Positions 1 to 7,714 of a stretch of 64,000 bases of DNA are shown here, piece by piece. The stretch spans positions 992,001-1,056,000 of the forward strand of contig NZ_JBHZGI010000001.1 of the NCBI RefSeq assembly GCF_051900535.1, given 5' to 3'. This stretch comes from Frateuria_A sp051900535 (GTDB lineage: Bacteria > Pseudomonadota > Gammaproteobacteria > Xanthomonadales > Rhodanobacteraceae). The notes under the pieces are model-generated. The model was not told where the DNA came from. It was given only the letters and a program-made list of their open reading frames with translations, and made no database searches. The first letter of the stretch is position 1. Each line of letters opens with the position of its first letter. The translations under genes and the position numbers were made by a program.

Positions 1-294
1 AATGGTGCCGATGTTCGCGACCACTTCGTCGCGACTCATGCCGATGCCGTTGTCACGCACGGTGACGGTGCGCGCCTGCTCGTCCCAGCTTACGTCGATG
101 TGCAGCTCGCCTTCGCCAGCGAGCAGCTCCGGATGCGCAATCGATTCGAAGCGCAACTTGTCGCAGGCGTCGGAGGCGTTGGAGACGAGCTCGCGCAGGA
201 AGATTTCCTTGTGCGAGTAAAGCGAATGGGTGACCAGGTGCAGGACCTGGGCGACTTCGGCTTCGAACTTGCGGGTTTCGGTGGATGCGGTCAT
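1..294 (-). CDS. htpG: HSP90-family chaperone HtpG, N-terminal part (gene runs off the left edge)
   Basis: ATP-dependent cytosolic chaperone of the Hsp90 family. Only the first 98 codons are in the window. The translation starts MTASTETRKFEAEV and holds typical HtpG N-domain motifs: the SLYSHKEIFLRELVSNASDA helix with the ATP-site Glu and Asn, and DNGIGMSRDE, the Bergerat-fold nucleotide loop. The ATG at 292-294 fits the usual HtpG start. It lies downstream of htpX on the same strand, 154 bp away and separated by a CCCTCTCCC palindrome, so it may be transcribed separately. Identification is from motifs and is very secure. Confidence 0.95.
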   Translation of the reverse strand, partial: MTASTETRKFEAEVAQVLHLVTHSLYSHKEIFLRELVSNASDACDKLRFESIAHPELLAGEGELHIDVSWDEQARTVTVRDNGIGMSRDEVVANIGTI

Positions 295-331
295 TGCGGT
301 GATGCTTCCCAGGTAACGACAAAAGACATTT

Positions 332-440
332 CCCTCTCCCACCGGGAGAGGGTGCCCGAAAGACGGGAGAGGGTTCGGGCGGAGCGAACTGCCCGGCACC
401 ATCGAACCCTGTCCCCCCACCCTCTCCCGTGGGGAGAGGG
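332..440. repeat. Intergenic CCCTCTCCC inverted-repeat element
   Basis: Two perfect 9-bp hairpins, CCCTCTCCC-acc-GGGAGAGGG (332-352) and CCCTCTCCC-gtg-GGGAGAGGG (420-440), flank a third half-palindrome (GCCCGAA...TTCGGGC). The element fills the htpX-htpG spacer. Related CTCTTCC/GGAAGAG or CCTCTCCC arms recur near 3300, 49330 and 60180, so it looks like a dispersed REP-like family. There is no T-run, so a terminator role is unproven. Confidence 0.6.
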
Positions 441-448
441 ACTCACGC

Positions 449-1342
449 TCAGGCGCGGACGGCCTGCAGCGCGGCGATGCGTTCGTCCAGCGGCGGGTGG
501 CTCATGAACAACCGCTGCAAGCCCGCGGCCATGTGGCCGGAGATGCCGAACGCGGCCATGGCCTTGGGCAGCGTGGTGGCGCCGTGGTCGCCCTTGAGCC
601 GCTGCAGCGCGGAAATCATCGATCCACGACCGGCCAGCTGCGCGCCCGCGCGGTCGGCGCGGAATTCGCGCCAGCGCGAGAAGGCGGCCACGATCATCGA
701 GGCGAACAGGCCGAACACCACCTGCAACACCATCACCGTGACGAAGTAGCCGATGCCGCTGCCGCCGCGATTGTCGCGCCCGCCGGAAAGCCAGCTGTCG
801 ACCAGGCTGCCGACCACTCGGGCGGCCAGGATCACCAGCGTGTTGAGCACACCCTGGATCAGCGTCAGCGTGACCATGTCGCCATTGGCGATGTGGCCGA
901 CCTCGTGGCCGAGTACGGCCGAGACCTGTTCGCGGTCCATCTGCTGCAGCAGGCCGGAACTGACCGCCACCAGCGAATTGTTCTTCGTCATGCCGGTGGC
1001 GAAGGCGTTCATCTCCGGCCCGTCGTAGATCGCCACCTCGGGCATGCCGATGCCGGCGGCCTGGGCATGCCGGCGCACGGTGTCGACGAGCCAGCGCTCC
1101 GCCTCGTTGCCCGGCTGCTCGATCACCCGGGCGCCGGTGGAGTACTTGGCGATGGTCTTGGACATCGCCAGCGAAATGAACGCGCCGCCCATGCCGAACA
1201 CGGCGGCGAAGACCAGCATGCCGGTCATGCCGCCGTAGCCGCGGGCGGCAGCCCACTGGTCGATGCCGAACAGGCGGCACACGATGCTCAGCAGCAGGAG
1301 GACGGCGATATTGGTGGCAAGGAAAAGGACGATTCGACGCAC
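449..1342 (-). CDS. htpX: Membrane zinc metalloprotease HtpX
   Basis: Inner-membrane M48 protease that works with FtsH in quality control of misfolded membrane proteins. The predicted 297-residue protein matches the usual length. It has hydrophobic segments at about residues 4-22 and 38-60, the zinc site HEVGH at 146-150 and two more hydrophobic segments around 160-205. The GTG start at 1340-1342 gives VRRIVLFLATNIAVLL, the canonical HtpX N-terminus; an upstream ATG would add 26 residues that do not look like HtpX. The gene is upstream of htpG on the same strand, a sensible stress-response pairing. Confidence 0.93.
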   Translation of the reverse strand: MRRIVLFLATNIAVLLLLSIVCRLFGIDQWAAARGYGGMTGMLVFAAVFGMGGAFISLAMSKTIAKYSTGARVIEQPGNEAERWLVDTVRRHAQAAGIGMPEVAIYDGPEMNAFATGMTKNNSLVAVSSGLLQQMDREQVSAVLGHEVGHIANGDMVTLTLIQGVLNTLVILAARVVGSLVDSWLSGGRDNRGGSGIGYFVTVMVLQVVFGLFASMIVAAFSRWREFRADRAGAQLAGRGSMISALQRLKGDHGATTLPKAMAAFGISGHMAAGLQRLFMSHPPLDERIAALQAVRA

Positions 1343-1534
1343 GGCTGTCTCGTTTTGGCAGTCATGGAAATACGGTTCGCACCGCGAGGTGAGATTCGGG
1401 GCGCGGGCGGCTGGTTTCAAGGGGAACGCCGGCTCGCGAGAGGTCAGACCGGCTACCGTGGCGACGGTTCCGCGGCGTTCGGTCGCGGTGGTCCGGATTC
1501 GCGTTGCCGCGCTCAGGACGAACGGAACGGCGGG

Positions 1535-1540
1535 TAGACT
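1535..1540 (+). promoter_or_regulatory. Candidate -10 element for gluQ
   Basis: TAGACT lies six bases before the gluQ ATG. No convincing -35 or Shine-Dalgarno sequence is visible, so a leaderless transcript is possible. This was judged by eye only. Confidence 0.3.
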
Positions 1541-1546
1541 GCCGCG

Positions 1547-2410
1547 ATGTCCTACTGCGGCCGCTTCGCCCCCTCACCCACCGGCCTGCTGCACTTCGGC
1601 TCGCTGGTGGCCGCGGTGGGGAGCTGGCTGTGCGCGCGCCATGCGGGCGGGCGATGGCTGCTGCGGGTGGAGGACATCGATCCGCCGCGCGAAGTGGCGG
1701 GCTCGGCGCAGGCGATCCTGGCCGCGCTGCCGGCGTTCGGGTTGGTGGCTGACGCGCCCGCGCTGTTCCAGTCGCAGCGCCAGGCTGCCTATGACGCGGC
1801 GTTCGACCGGTTGCGCTCGGCGGACCTGGTGTTTCCCTGCTGGTGCAGCCGGGCACAACTGGCGGCCGAAGGCGGGCTGCACCGTGACGGTCGTTGCATC
1901 GCCCTGCCCGACCCGGAACGTCCGCCGGCCTGGCGGATGCGCGTTCCCGACGGAACGATCGCCTTCGACGACGCGTTGCAGGGCCGGCAGCGGCAGGTCC
2001 TGCGCGACGAAGCCGGCGATTTCGTCATCCGCCGCGTGGAGGGCTACTACGCCTACCAGCTGGCCTGCGTGGTGGATGACGCCTTCCAGGGCATCACCGA
2101 AGTCGTGCGCGGCAACGACCTGCTCGATTCCACGCCGCGGCAGATCCTGCTGCAGCGCTGCCTGGGCTTTTCCACGCCGGCGTATCGCCATCTGCCGCTC
2201 GCGCTGGACGAGCAGGGCCGCAAGCTTTCCAAATCCGGACAGGCGCATCCGGTGGACCCGGGCGATCCGCTGCCGGCACTGCGGCGGGCGCTGGCCTTCC
2301 TGGACGTCCAGACGGCTGCGGGCGCGGACAGCCCCGCGGCTCTCCTGCAGGCCGCGCTCGCGCGTTTCGACCCCGCCCGCCTACCCCACCTGGCCGCGCG
2401 CTCCCTGTAG
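1547..2410 (+). CDS. gluQ: Glutamyl-Q tRNA(Asp) synthetase
   Basis: GluQ-RS charges glutamate onto the queuosine base at position 34 of tRNA(Asp). The 287-residue protein resembles the catalytic half of glutamyl-tRNA synthetase without the anticodon-binding domain. Motifs seen: the HIGH-like PTGLLHFGSL (11-20), the RVEDIDPPR stretch after it, a Cys-x-Cys pair (98, 100) with His112/Cys117 near the expected zinc site, and KLSKS at about 225-229. The stop codon TAG is the second to fourth base of a GTAG palindrome. No dksA is adjacent, unlike in E. coli. Confidence 0.93.
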   Translation: MSYCGRFAPSPTGLLHFGSLVAAVGSWLCARHAGGRWLLRVEDIDPPREVAGSAQAILAALPAFGLVADAPALFQSQRQAAYDAAFDRLRSADLVFPCWCSRAQLAAEGGLHRDGRCIALPDPERPPAWRMRVPDGTIAFDDALQGRQRQVLRDEAGDFVIRRVEGYYAYQLACVVDDAFQGITEVVRGNDLLDSTPRQILLQRCLGFSTPAYRHLPLALDEQGRKLSKSGQAHPVDPGDPLPALRRALAFLDVQTAAGADSPAALLQAALARFDPARLPHLAARSL

Positions 2411-2432
2411 GGCCGGCGCAAGCCCGCCCTAC
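2407..2432. repeat. GTAG...CTAC palindrome (REP-like)
   Basis: GTAGGGCCGGC and GCCCGCCCTAC form an imperfect hairpin with a 4-base loop. Its GTAG head provides the gluQ stop codon. It belongs to the GTAG-headed family seen at several other gene ends in this window, similar in form to SMAG/REP elements of Stenotrophomonas. Confidence 0.6.
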
Positions 2433-2550
2433 GCTTGCCGAAAGCAGCCGCGACCGGATCGCCTGGCAGGCCGGCAGCAGTTGTCATGAAGTTGGGGTAT
2501 ACATGCAGGGCACGTCATCACCGGCGTGTCCTCACCGGGAACTGCACGCA

Positions 2551-3291
2551 ATGAACCCACGCACCGCACTGGTCACCGGCGGCACGGGCGGCATCGGCAG
2601 CGCGATCGTCCGCAACCTGGCGCGCCAGGGACACAAGGTCGCCACCAACTACCGCGACGCGACGCGGGCCGAGGCCTGGCGCGCCCGCATGTCGGCCGAA
2701 GGGATCGACGTGTGCATGGTGCCGGGCGACGTGGCCGACCCGGTCTCGGCCGAGGCCATGGTGCGCGCGGTGGAAGCGCAGTGCGGCCCGATCCAGATCC
2801 TGGTCAACAACGCCGGCATCACCCGCGACGCCACCTTCCACAAGATGGACTACCAGCAGTGGACCGAGGTGGTGAACACCAACCTCAACGCCTGCTTCAA
2901 CGTCACCCGTCCGGTGATCGAGGGCATGCGCGCGCGCCGCTGGGGCCGCATCGTGCAGATCAGCTCGATCAACGGACAGAAAGGCCAGTACGGCCAGGCC
3001 AATTACGCCGCGGCCAAGGCGGGCATGCACGGCTTCACCATCTCGCTGGCACAGGAGAACGCGAAGTTCGGCATCACGGTGAACACCGTTTCGCCGGGCT
3101 ACGTCGCGACCGACATGGTGATGGCGGTGCCCGAGGAGGTGCGCGAGAAGATCGTGGCGCAGATTCCGATCGGGCGACTGGGCAAACCGGAGGAGATCGC
3201 TCACGCGGTGGCGTTCTTCACCACCGACGAGGCCAGCTGGATCACCGGATCGAACCTGGCGATCAACGGCGGGCATTACATGGGGTGGTAG
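2551..3291 (+). CDS. phbB: Acetoacetyl-CoA reductase (short-chain dehydrogenase)
   Basis: NADPH-dependent reduction of acetoacetyl-CoA to (R)-3-hydroxybutyryl-CoA, the second step of polyhydroxybutyrate synthesis. The 246-residue SDR has the cofactor loop TGGTGGIG (9-16), NNAG (86-89), catalytic Ser138/139, Tyr152 and Lys156 (YAAAK), and the PhbB-type C-terminus ending in GGHYMGW. The ATG at 2551 gives the family N-terminus; an in-frame ATG at 2503 would add 16 odd residues. No phaA or phaC is near, so the polymer pathway is not shown by context, and a FabG-like role cannot be excluded. Confidence 0.88.
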   Translation: MNPRTALVTGGTGGIGSAIVRNLARQGHKVATNYRDATRAEAWRARMSAEGIDVCMVPGDVADPVSAEAMVRAVEAQCGPIQILVNNAGITRDATFHKMDYQQWTEVVNTNLNACFNVTRPVIEGMRARRWGRIVQISSINGQKGQYGQANYAAAKAGMHGFTISLAQENAKFGITVNTVSPGYVATDMVMAVPEEVREKIVAQIPIGRLGKPEEIAHAVAFFTTDEASWITGSNLAINGGHYMGW

Positions 3292-3299
3292 CGTTGCTC

Positions 3300-3320
3300 C
3301 CTCTTCCCGTAAGGAAGAGG
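3300..3320. repeat. CCTCTTCC...GGAAGAGG hairpin
   Basis: An 8-bp perfect stem with a 5-base loop between the convergent phbB and tcdA genes. It resembles the CCCTCTCCC element at 332-440. It could act as a two-way transcription barrier, but no T-run is present. Confidence 0.45.
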
Positions 3321-3343
3321 AACACCAGCGCCGCTCGCCGACC

Positions 3344-4129
3344 TTACTTCTCCAGCACCTTCTCCAGCACCCTCCCCACCGCCGCGAACGCGAACGCCCC
3401 GGTGATGTGCGTCGCCGCCCCCAGCCCGCCGCCGCAAGCCAGGTTGAGCGAGTCCCCGCCCGGCGGGCGCAGGCCGCAGACCGAGCCGTCCGGCTGCGGG
3501 TACTGCACGTTCTGCAGCGAATACACCGCCGACACGCCGAAATAGCGGTCCGGGTTGCGCGGGAAATTGAAATCCTGCCGGAGCTTCTTGCGGATCAGGC
3601 TGAACATCGCATCGTGCTCGGTGCGCGAAAGGTCGCGCACCCGGATCTGCGTGGGATCGGTGCGTCCACCGGCGGAACCCACCGTCACCATCGGCAACTT
3701 GCGACGGCGGCACCAGGCGATCGCCTCCAGCTTCACGCGGAAGGCATCGCAGGCATCGAGCACCACGTCGTAGCCGCGGTCCAGCAGGTCGTCCAGCGTG
3801 GCGGTGGTGAGGAAGCGCTCGATCGCCTCCAGCCGGATGCGCGGATTGATCGCATGCGCGCGCTCGGCCATCACGCCGACCTTGGGCTTGCCCCACTGGC
3901 CGTCCAGCGCATGCAGCTGGCGGTTGGTGTTGGACAGGCAGACCTCGTCGGCGTCGATCAGGGTCAGCCGGCCCACGCCGCTGCGCGCCAGCGCCTCGAC
4001 TGCCCACGAGCCGACCCCGCCAATGCCGATGACACAGACGTGCGCACTCATCAGTCGCTCGATGGTTCCACGCCCGTACAGGCGCTCGACGCCTTCGAAG
4101 CGTTCGACCGGGTAGTGCGGCCCGGTCAT
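3344..4129 (-). CDS. tcdA: tRNA threonylcarbamoyladenosine dehydratase
   Basis: TcdA (formerly CsdL/YgdL) is an E1-like enzyme that uses ATP to cyclise t6A37 to ct6A in ANN-decoding tRNAs. The 261-residue protein has the Rossmann ATP-binding motif CVIGIGGVGSWAVEALARSG (32-51), the DADEVCLSNTNRQ loop and the family-typical LRPPGGDSLNLACGGGLGAA near the C-terminus. Length and motif order match TcdA rather than ThiF or MoeB, since the paired CxxC zinc sites of those proteins are absent. It converges on phbB. Confidence 0.92.
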   Translation of the reverse strand: MTGPHYPVERFEGVERLYGRGTIERLMSAHVCVIGIGGVGSWAVEALARSGVGRLTLIDADEVCLSNTNRQLHALDGQWGKPKVGVMAERAHAINPRIRLEAIERFLTTATLDDLLDRGYDVVLDACDAFRVKLEAIAWCRRRKLPMVTVGSAGGRTDPTQIRVRDLSRTEHDAMFSLIRKKLRQDFNFPRNPDRYFGVSAVYSLQNVQYPQPDGSVCGLRPPGGDSLNLACGGGLGAATHITGAFAFAAVGRVLEKVLEK

Positions 4130-4266
4130 GCGGCCTGCCCGGGGACGAGGTGGATGCTGCCTGCCATCGCGTGCGGTTTCCTACGCGGAAAAGCCCATTT
4201 TACGGCTACGAAAGCCGCCAATGCTTCGGTATTCTGGCCGTTCACAACTTCCAAGGGCGGTCCACC

Positions 4267-4662
4267 ATGAATGCACGTTCCGCACTGCTGATCCTCCTCG
4301 GCCTGGTCATCGGCGTCCTCGGCACCGTCTTCGCCATGAAGGCGCTGGGTAATCGCAACCCCATGCCGCACGCGGTGATGACGGTGATGGGCCACCACAT
4401 GGGCGCGCTCGGCCAGGCGGTCAAGACCAAGCAGTGCGACGCCGCGCAGGTCAACGATCACCTGCTGCGCCTGCAGTCGACCGCATCGGACATCCCCGTC
4501 GCCTTCCCGGGCGCCGAACAGGATTTCCTCGATCATTCCGGTCGCCTGCGTACGGCCCTGCAGGGCGCGGTGCAGGCTCATCCGACCGACTGCGCGGCGC
4601 TCGCCCAGGCGATCAAGCCGGTAGGCGACGCCTGCCAGTCCTGCCACGAACAATACCGGTAA
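4267..4662 (+). CDS. Membrane-anchored c-type cytochrome (c'/c556-like)
   Basis: A 131-residue protein with an N-terminal hydrophobic segment (about 5-24), probably a membrane anchor or signal sequence, followed by a helical domain and a C-terminal haem-binding CQSCH. A haem motif at the extreme C-terminus is typical of class II cytochromes (c', c556). Start at 4267 follows the GGCGGTCCACC stretch; an upstream ATG would put 39 polar residues before the signal. The histidine kinase begins 24 bp downstream, so co-transcription and a role linked to signalling are possible, but this is inference. Confidence 0.75.
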   Translation: MNARSALLILLGLVIGVLGTVFAMKALGNRNPMPHAVMTVMGHHMGALGQAVKTKQCDAAQVNDHLLRLQSTASDIPVAFPGAEQDFLDHSGRLRTALQGAVQAHPTDCAALAQAIKPVGDACQSCHEQYR

Positions 4663-4686
4663 GCCAAACGCCCACGGCCGGATGCC

Positions 4687-6051
4687 ATGTTGATGCGAGG
4701 GACGATCGACGCAACGCACCGCCGCCGCTCGCGGCTGCAGCAGCTGCGGCGGCGGGTGGACAATGCAATGTTCACCCGCGCGCGCTACTCGCAGCCGATG
4801 ATGCCGGTGATGTGCCTGCTCGGCGGGCTGTTCATGCCGCTGTACTGGTTCCTGTGGACCTACGTGCTGCCGCAGCCCTACAGCAACCTGGGCCTGCACC
4901 TCGCCGGCTGCGCGGCGCTGCTGCCGCTGGCGTGGCAACGCTGGTGGCCGCGGTCGTTCAAGCCATGGCTGCCGCTGTACTGGTACGCGGTGATCACCTT
5001 CGTGCTGCCGTTCTTCTTCGGCTACCTGTGGCTGCGCAACGGCGGCACGATCGTCTGGATGGGGGCGCACCTGTTCTCCATCTTCATCACCATGATGCTG
5101 TTCGACCTGGCCAGCTTCGCGCTCATCTTCAGCCTGGGCACCGTGCTGGCCGCACTGGCCTTCCAGCTCGGGCCGCACGATGCCTGGCCGTTGCCCGTAC
5201 TGTTTCAATACGCGCCGCTGCTGGCGCTGACGCTGATCCTGGGACCGCTGGCCAGCCTCTCGCAGAAATTCGCCGACGAGGCCAAGGTCAAGGCGCTGAT
5301 CGCCGCTTCCAACAACATCGCGCACGAGCTTCGTACGCCACTGGGTTCGGTACAGATGGCCGGTCGCGCCATCGGCCGGTACCTGCCCAACCTGCTGGAG
5401 AGCCATCGCGTGGCCGAACGGGCCGGGCTACCCGTGGCTGCGTTGCGCAACCCGCACCTGCAGGCGCTGCAGCGCGGCATCTCGGTGATCGAACACGAGG
5501 TCAACCACGCGCACACCGTGATCGACATGCTGCTGATGGCGGCCAGGCCGATGGGCACGCTGCAGCTCGAGCCACTACAGGCGCGCGCCTGCGTGGCGCA
5601 GGCGCTGGCGCGCTATCCGTACGCCTCGCAGGCCGAGCGCGAGCGCGTGCAGCTGTCGGCCGAGCCCACCGACTTCGTGCTGATGGGTTCGGAGACGCTG
5701 CTTACGCACGTGCTCTTCAACCTGTTGCGCAACGCGCTGTTCCACACCGGCCGCGCCGGCAAGGGCGAGATCCACGTGAGCCTGGGCAACGATGCGGGTG
5801 GCCACTGCATCCGCGTGCGGGACACCGGGCCCGGCATCCCGCCGGACGTGCTGCCGCGCATCTTCAACCGCTTCTATTCCTACAGTGACAGCCGCGACGG
5901 CACCGGGCTGGGTATCGGCCTGGCGTTCTCGCAAAGTGCCGTCGAGCGCATGGGCGGACGGATCAGTTGCCGCTCGCGCTGGGGCGAATACACCGAGTTT
6001 TTCGTGGCGTTTCCGCCATGCGTGCCAACAGGAAAGGGACTTTCGGCATGA
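4687..6051 (+). CDS. Membrane sensor histidine kinase, CqsS/LqsS-like topology
   Basis: Predicted 454-residue kinase. A multi-spanning N-terminal region (about residues 38-190, six hydrophobic segments rich in Tyr and Trp) replaces a periplasmic sensor domain. The kinase core follows: H-box NNIAHELRTPLG with His213, N-box LLRNALFHTG (near 350), DTGPGIP and GTGLGIGLAFS. The layout resembles receptors for alpha-hydroxyketone autoinducers (CqsS of Vibrio, LqsS of Legionella); this is a resemblance by eye, not a search result. No CqsA/LqsA synthase is in the window. The last bases overlap the response regulator by ATGA, implying translational coupling. ATG 4693 and 4768 are alternative starts. 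Confidence 0.8.
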   Translation: MLMRGTIDATHRRRSRLQQLRRRVDNAMFTRARYSQPMMPVMCLLGGLFMPLYWFLWTYVLPQPYSNLGLHLAGCAALLPLAWQRWWPRSFKPWLPLYWYAVITFVLPFFFGYLWLRNGGTIVWMGAHLFSIFITMMLFDLASFALIFSLGTVLAALAFQLGPHDAWPLPVLFQYAPLLALTLILGPLASLSQKFADEAKVKALIAASNNIAHELRTPLGSVQMAGRAIGRYLPNLLESHRVAERAGLPVAALRNPHLQALQRGISVIEHEVNHAHTVIDMLLMAARPMGTLQLEPLQARACVAQALARYPYASQAERERVQLSAEPTDFVLMGSETLLTHVLFNLLRNALFHTGRAGKGEIHVSLGNDAGGHCIRVRDTGPGIPPDVLPRIFNRFYSYSDSRDGTGLGIGLAFSQSAVERMGGRISCRSRWGEYTEFFVAFPPCVPTGKGLSA

Positions 6052-7064
6052 GCATCGACTTCCACGGCGACATCCTGCCGTTCCACTTTCCCACCACCAC
6101 GCTGCTGGTGGACGACCACGAGACATACCTCGACAGCATGCCCCTGCTGCTCGATCCGGCTTTGCGCCTGCGCAGCTACAGCTCGCCACGCAAGGCCCTG
6201 GCCGAACTGGGCAGCCACGGCATCCGGGCCGTGCCGGGTGGCGGCTGGATGTACCACTGGAAGGACCGCTCCTCGCAAACGCGCGAGCTGGTCGCGCTGG
6301 ACATCGATTCGATCCACCGCGTGATGTTCGATCCGGAGCGTTTCGCCGAGGTGTCGGTGGTAGTGGTGGACCTGACCATGCCCGAGATGGATGGCATTTC
6401 CTTCTGCCGCGAACTGGCCAACCCGCACATCGGCAAGATCCTGCTCACCGGCACCGCCGACGACTGCACCGCCATCGAGGCCTTCAACGCCGGCGTGATC
6501 GACCGTTTCATCCGCAAGAGCGATCCGCAGGCCATCGACAAGCTGCAACTGGCCATCCGCGCGCTGCAGCGGCGCTACTTCGAACGCGTCGGCGGCTTCG
6601 TCGCCGAGGCGCTGGCGCTGGGCAATGTGCGTTTCCTGCGTGACAGGGCTTTCCAGCAGGCCTTCCGCGGCCTGGTCGGCGACTTTCCGGCGGTGGAGTG
6701 CTATCTGCACGTCAACCCCACCGGCATGCTGCTGCTGGACGAGCGCGGCCGCGGCCGCTTCGTGCTGGTGCAGACCGACGAGGACCTGCGCGCGCACTAC
6801 GAGATCGCCAGCGACCTGGGCGCGCCGGAAGTACTGCTGGCCGCGCTGCGCGAAGGCGACCGGTTGCCGTGGTTCGGCGAGGGCGACGGCTACTTCCACG
6901 AAGGTATCCGCGAACCGGAGGCGCTGCTGCATCCGGCCGTGACCGTGCGCGGCGAGCAGTGGTACCACCTGGCCGTGATCGAGGACGTTTCCCGCTTCCA
7001 GCTCGGCAAGCTGCGCAATTACCACGACTGGCTGGGCGAGCAGGACCAGGCCTTGGGGGCTTGA
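6048..7064 (+). CDS. Response regulator with atypical receiver domain, partner of the upstream kinase
   Basis: A 338-residue protein. The N-terminal half is a receiver domain: acidic pair Asp22-Asp23, phosphoacceptor candidate Asp108 in VVVVDLTMPEMDG, a TGTA threonine region and Lys in FIRKSD. The gap between the acidic pair and Asp108 is about 85 residues, roughly 35-40 more than in CheY-type domains, because of an extra segment around residues 55-98. The C-terminal part (about 190-338) has no DNA-binding or enzymatic motif I recognise. The start overlaps the kinase stop (ATGA). LqsR-type regulators are a possible relative, unverified. Confidence 0.75.
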   Translation: MSIDFHGDILPFHFPTTTLLVDDHETYLDSMPLLLDPALRLRSYSSPRKALAELGSHGIRAVPGGGWMYHWKDRSSQTRELVALDIDSIHRVMFDPERFAEVSVVVVDLTMPEMDGISFCRELANPHIGKILLTGTADDCTAIEAFNAGVIDRFIRKSDPQAIDKLQLAIRALQRRYFERVGGFVAEALALGNVRFLRDRAFQQAFRGLVGDFPAVECYLHVNPTGMLLLDERGRGRFVLVQTDEDLRAHYEIASDLGAPEVLLAALREGDRLPWFGEGDGYFHEGIREPEALLHPAVTVRGEQWYHLAVIEDVSRFQLGKLRNYHDWLGEQDQALGA

Positions 7065-7135
7065 TCGCCCAGGTCGCTGCCGGCCTCGTGTAGAAGTCCC
7101 GGGGCGCGGCTGGCAGCCATGGCGGTCGCGCCCCG

Positions 7136-7157
7136 AAGCCGCTCCCGGGAGCGGCTT
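7136..7157. terminator. Perfect 11-bp inverted repeat between convergent genes
   Basis: AAGCCGCTCCC directly followed by its reverse complement GGGAGCGGCTT, with no spacer. It lies between the response regulator and the convergent DUF962 gene, where it could stop transcription from both sides or be another dispersed palindrome. There is no clear T-run. Confidence 0.4.
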
Positions 7158-7170
7158 TCGCAGACGGCCA

Positions 7171-7473
7171 CTACATCCGCTGGCGGCCGCGCAGGATCTG
7201 CCAGTACATCACCCAGTCGCCGGCCAGGCTGTAGAGCGGGTGGCGGAAGGTCGCCGGGCGGTTCTTCTCGAACACGAAATGCCCGACCCACGCGAAGCCA
7301 TAACCGGCCAGCGGCGCCAACCAGAGCCAGCGTGCGTCGCGGGTCACGATCGCCACGGCGATCACCAGCAACACCAGCGTGCTGCCGGCGAAATGCAGCC
7401 GGCGGCAGGCCCGGTTGCGGTGTTCGCCCAGGTAGTAGGGGTAGAAGTCGCGGAAACGGGTGAACTCGGACAT
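7171..7473 (-). CDS. DUF962 / Mpo1-like membrane protein
   Basis: A 100-residue protein of the DUF962 (YGL010w/Mpo1-like) family. It shows the family pattern: FYPYYLGEHRNRACRRLHFAG, with conserved EHxNxxxRxxHxxG, then two hydrophobic segments (about 30-45 and 50-66), FEKNRPATFRHPLYSLAGD and a final amphipathic stretch. Yeast Mpo1 is an Fe(2+)-dependent dioxygenase in 2-hydroxy fatty acid degradation; whether short bacterial members do the same is not established. Here it stands alone between two spacers. Confidence 0.85.
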   Translation of the reverse strand: MSEFTRFRDFYPYYLGEHRNRACRRLHFAGSTLVLLVIAVAIVTRDARWLWLAPLAGYGFAWVGHFVFEKNRPATFRHPLYSLAGDWVMYWQILRGRQRM

Positions 7474-7714
7474 GGCGGAGGGAACGTTACCCGGCGAGCG
7501 ATGCCATGAGCGTGCGCTTGCCCGGCAGCGGGTTCAAGCCAATCCCACTCTCCGAAATCTCCGTTCGCCCTGGGCGCAAGCGCTCGGCGCTGGTGTTCAG
7601 AGGCGGGCCAGACCCTGGAACCACTCGCACACGCGGTTCGACTTCGCCCCCTGGCGCGGGCTGCGCTCGTCGCGAACGGTCGTTGAGATGGCGCAATCCA
7701 GCCCCTGGTTTGCC
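7474..7714. other. Spacer without a supported gene
   Basis: The 241 bp between DUF962 and pirin are open in several frames, but I found no credible start, family motif or conserved domain. The minus strand reads a Pro/Arg-rich product typical of dispersed non-coding sequence in this bacterial group. It could be a degenerate repeat; see findings. Confidence 0.4.

Noticed and set aside
2551..3291. A polyhydroxybutyrate operon
   Set aside because: Only the reductase is present; no phaA, phaC, phaR or phasin gene is adjacent.
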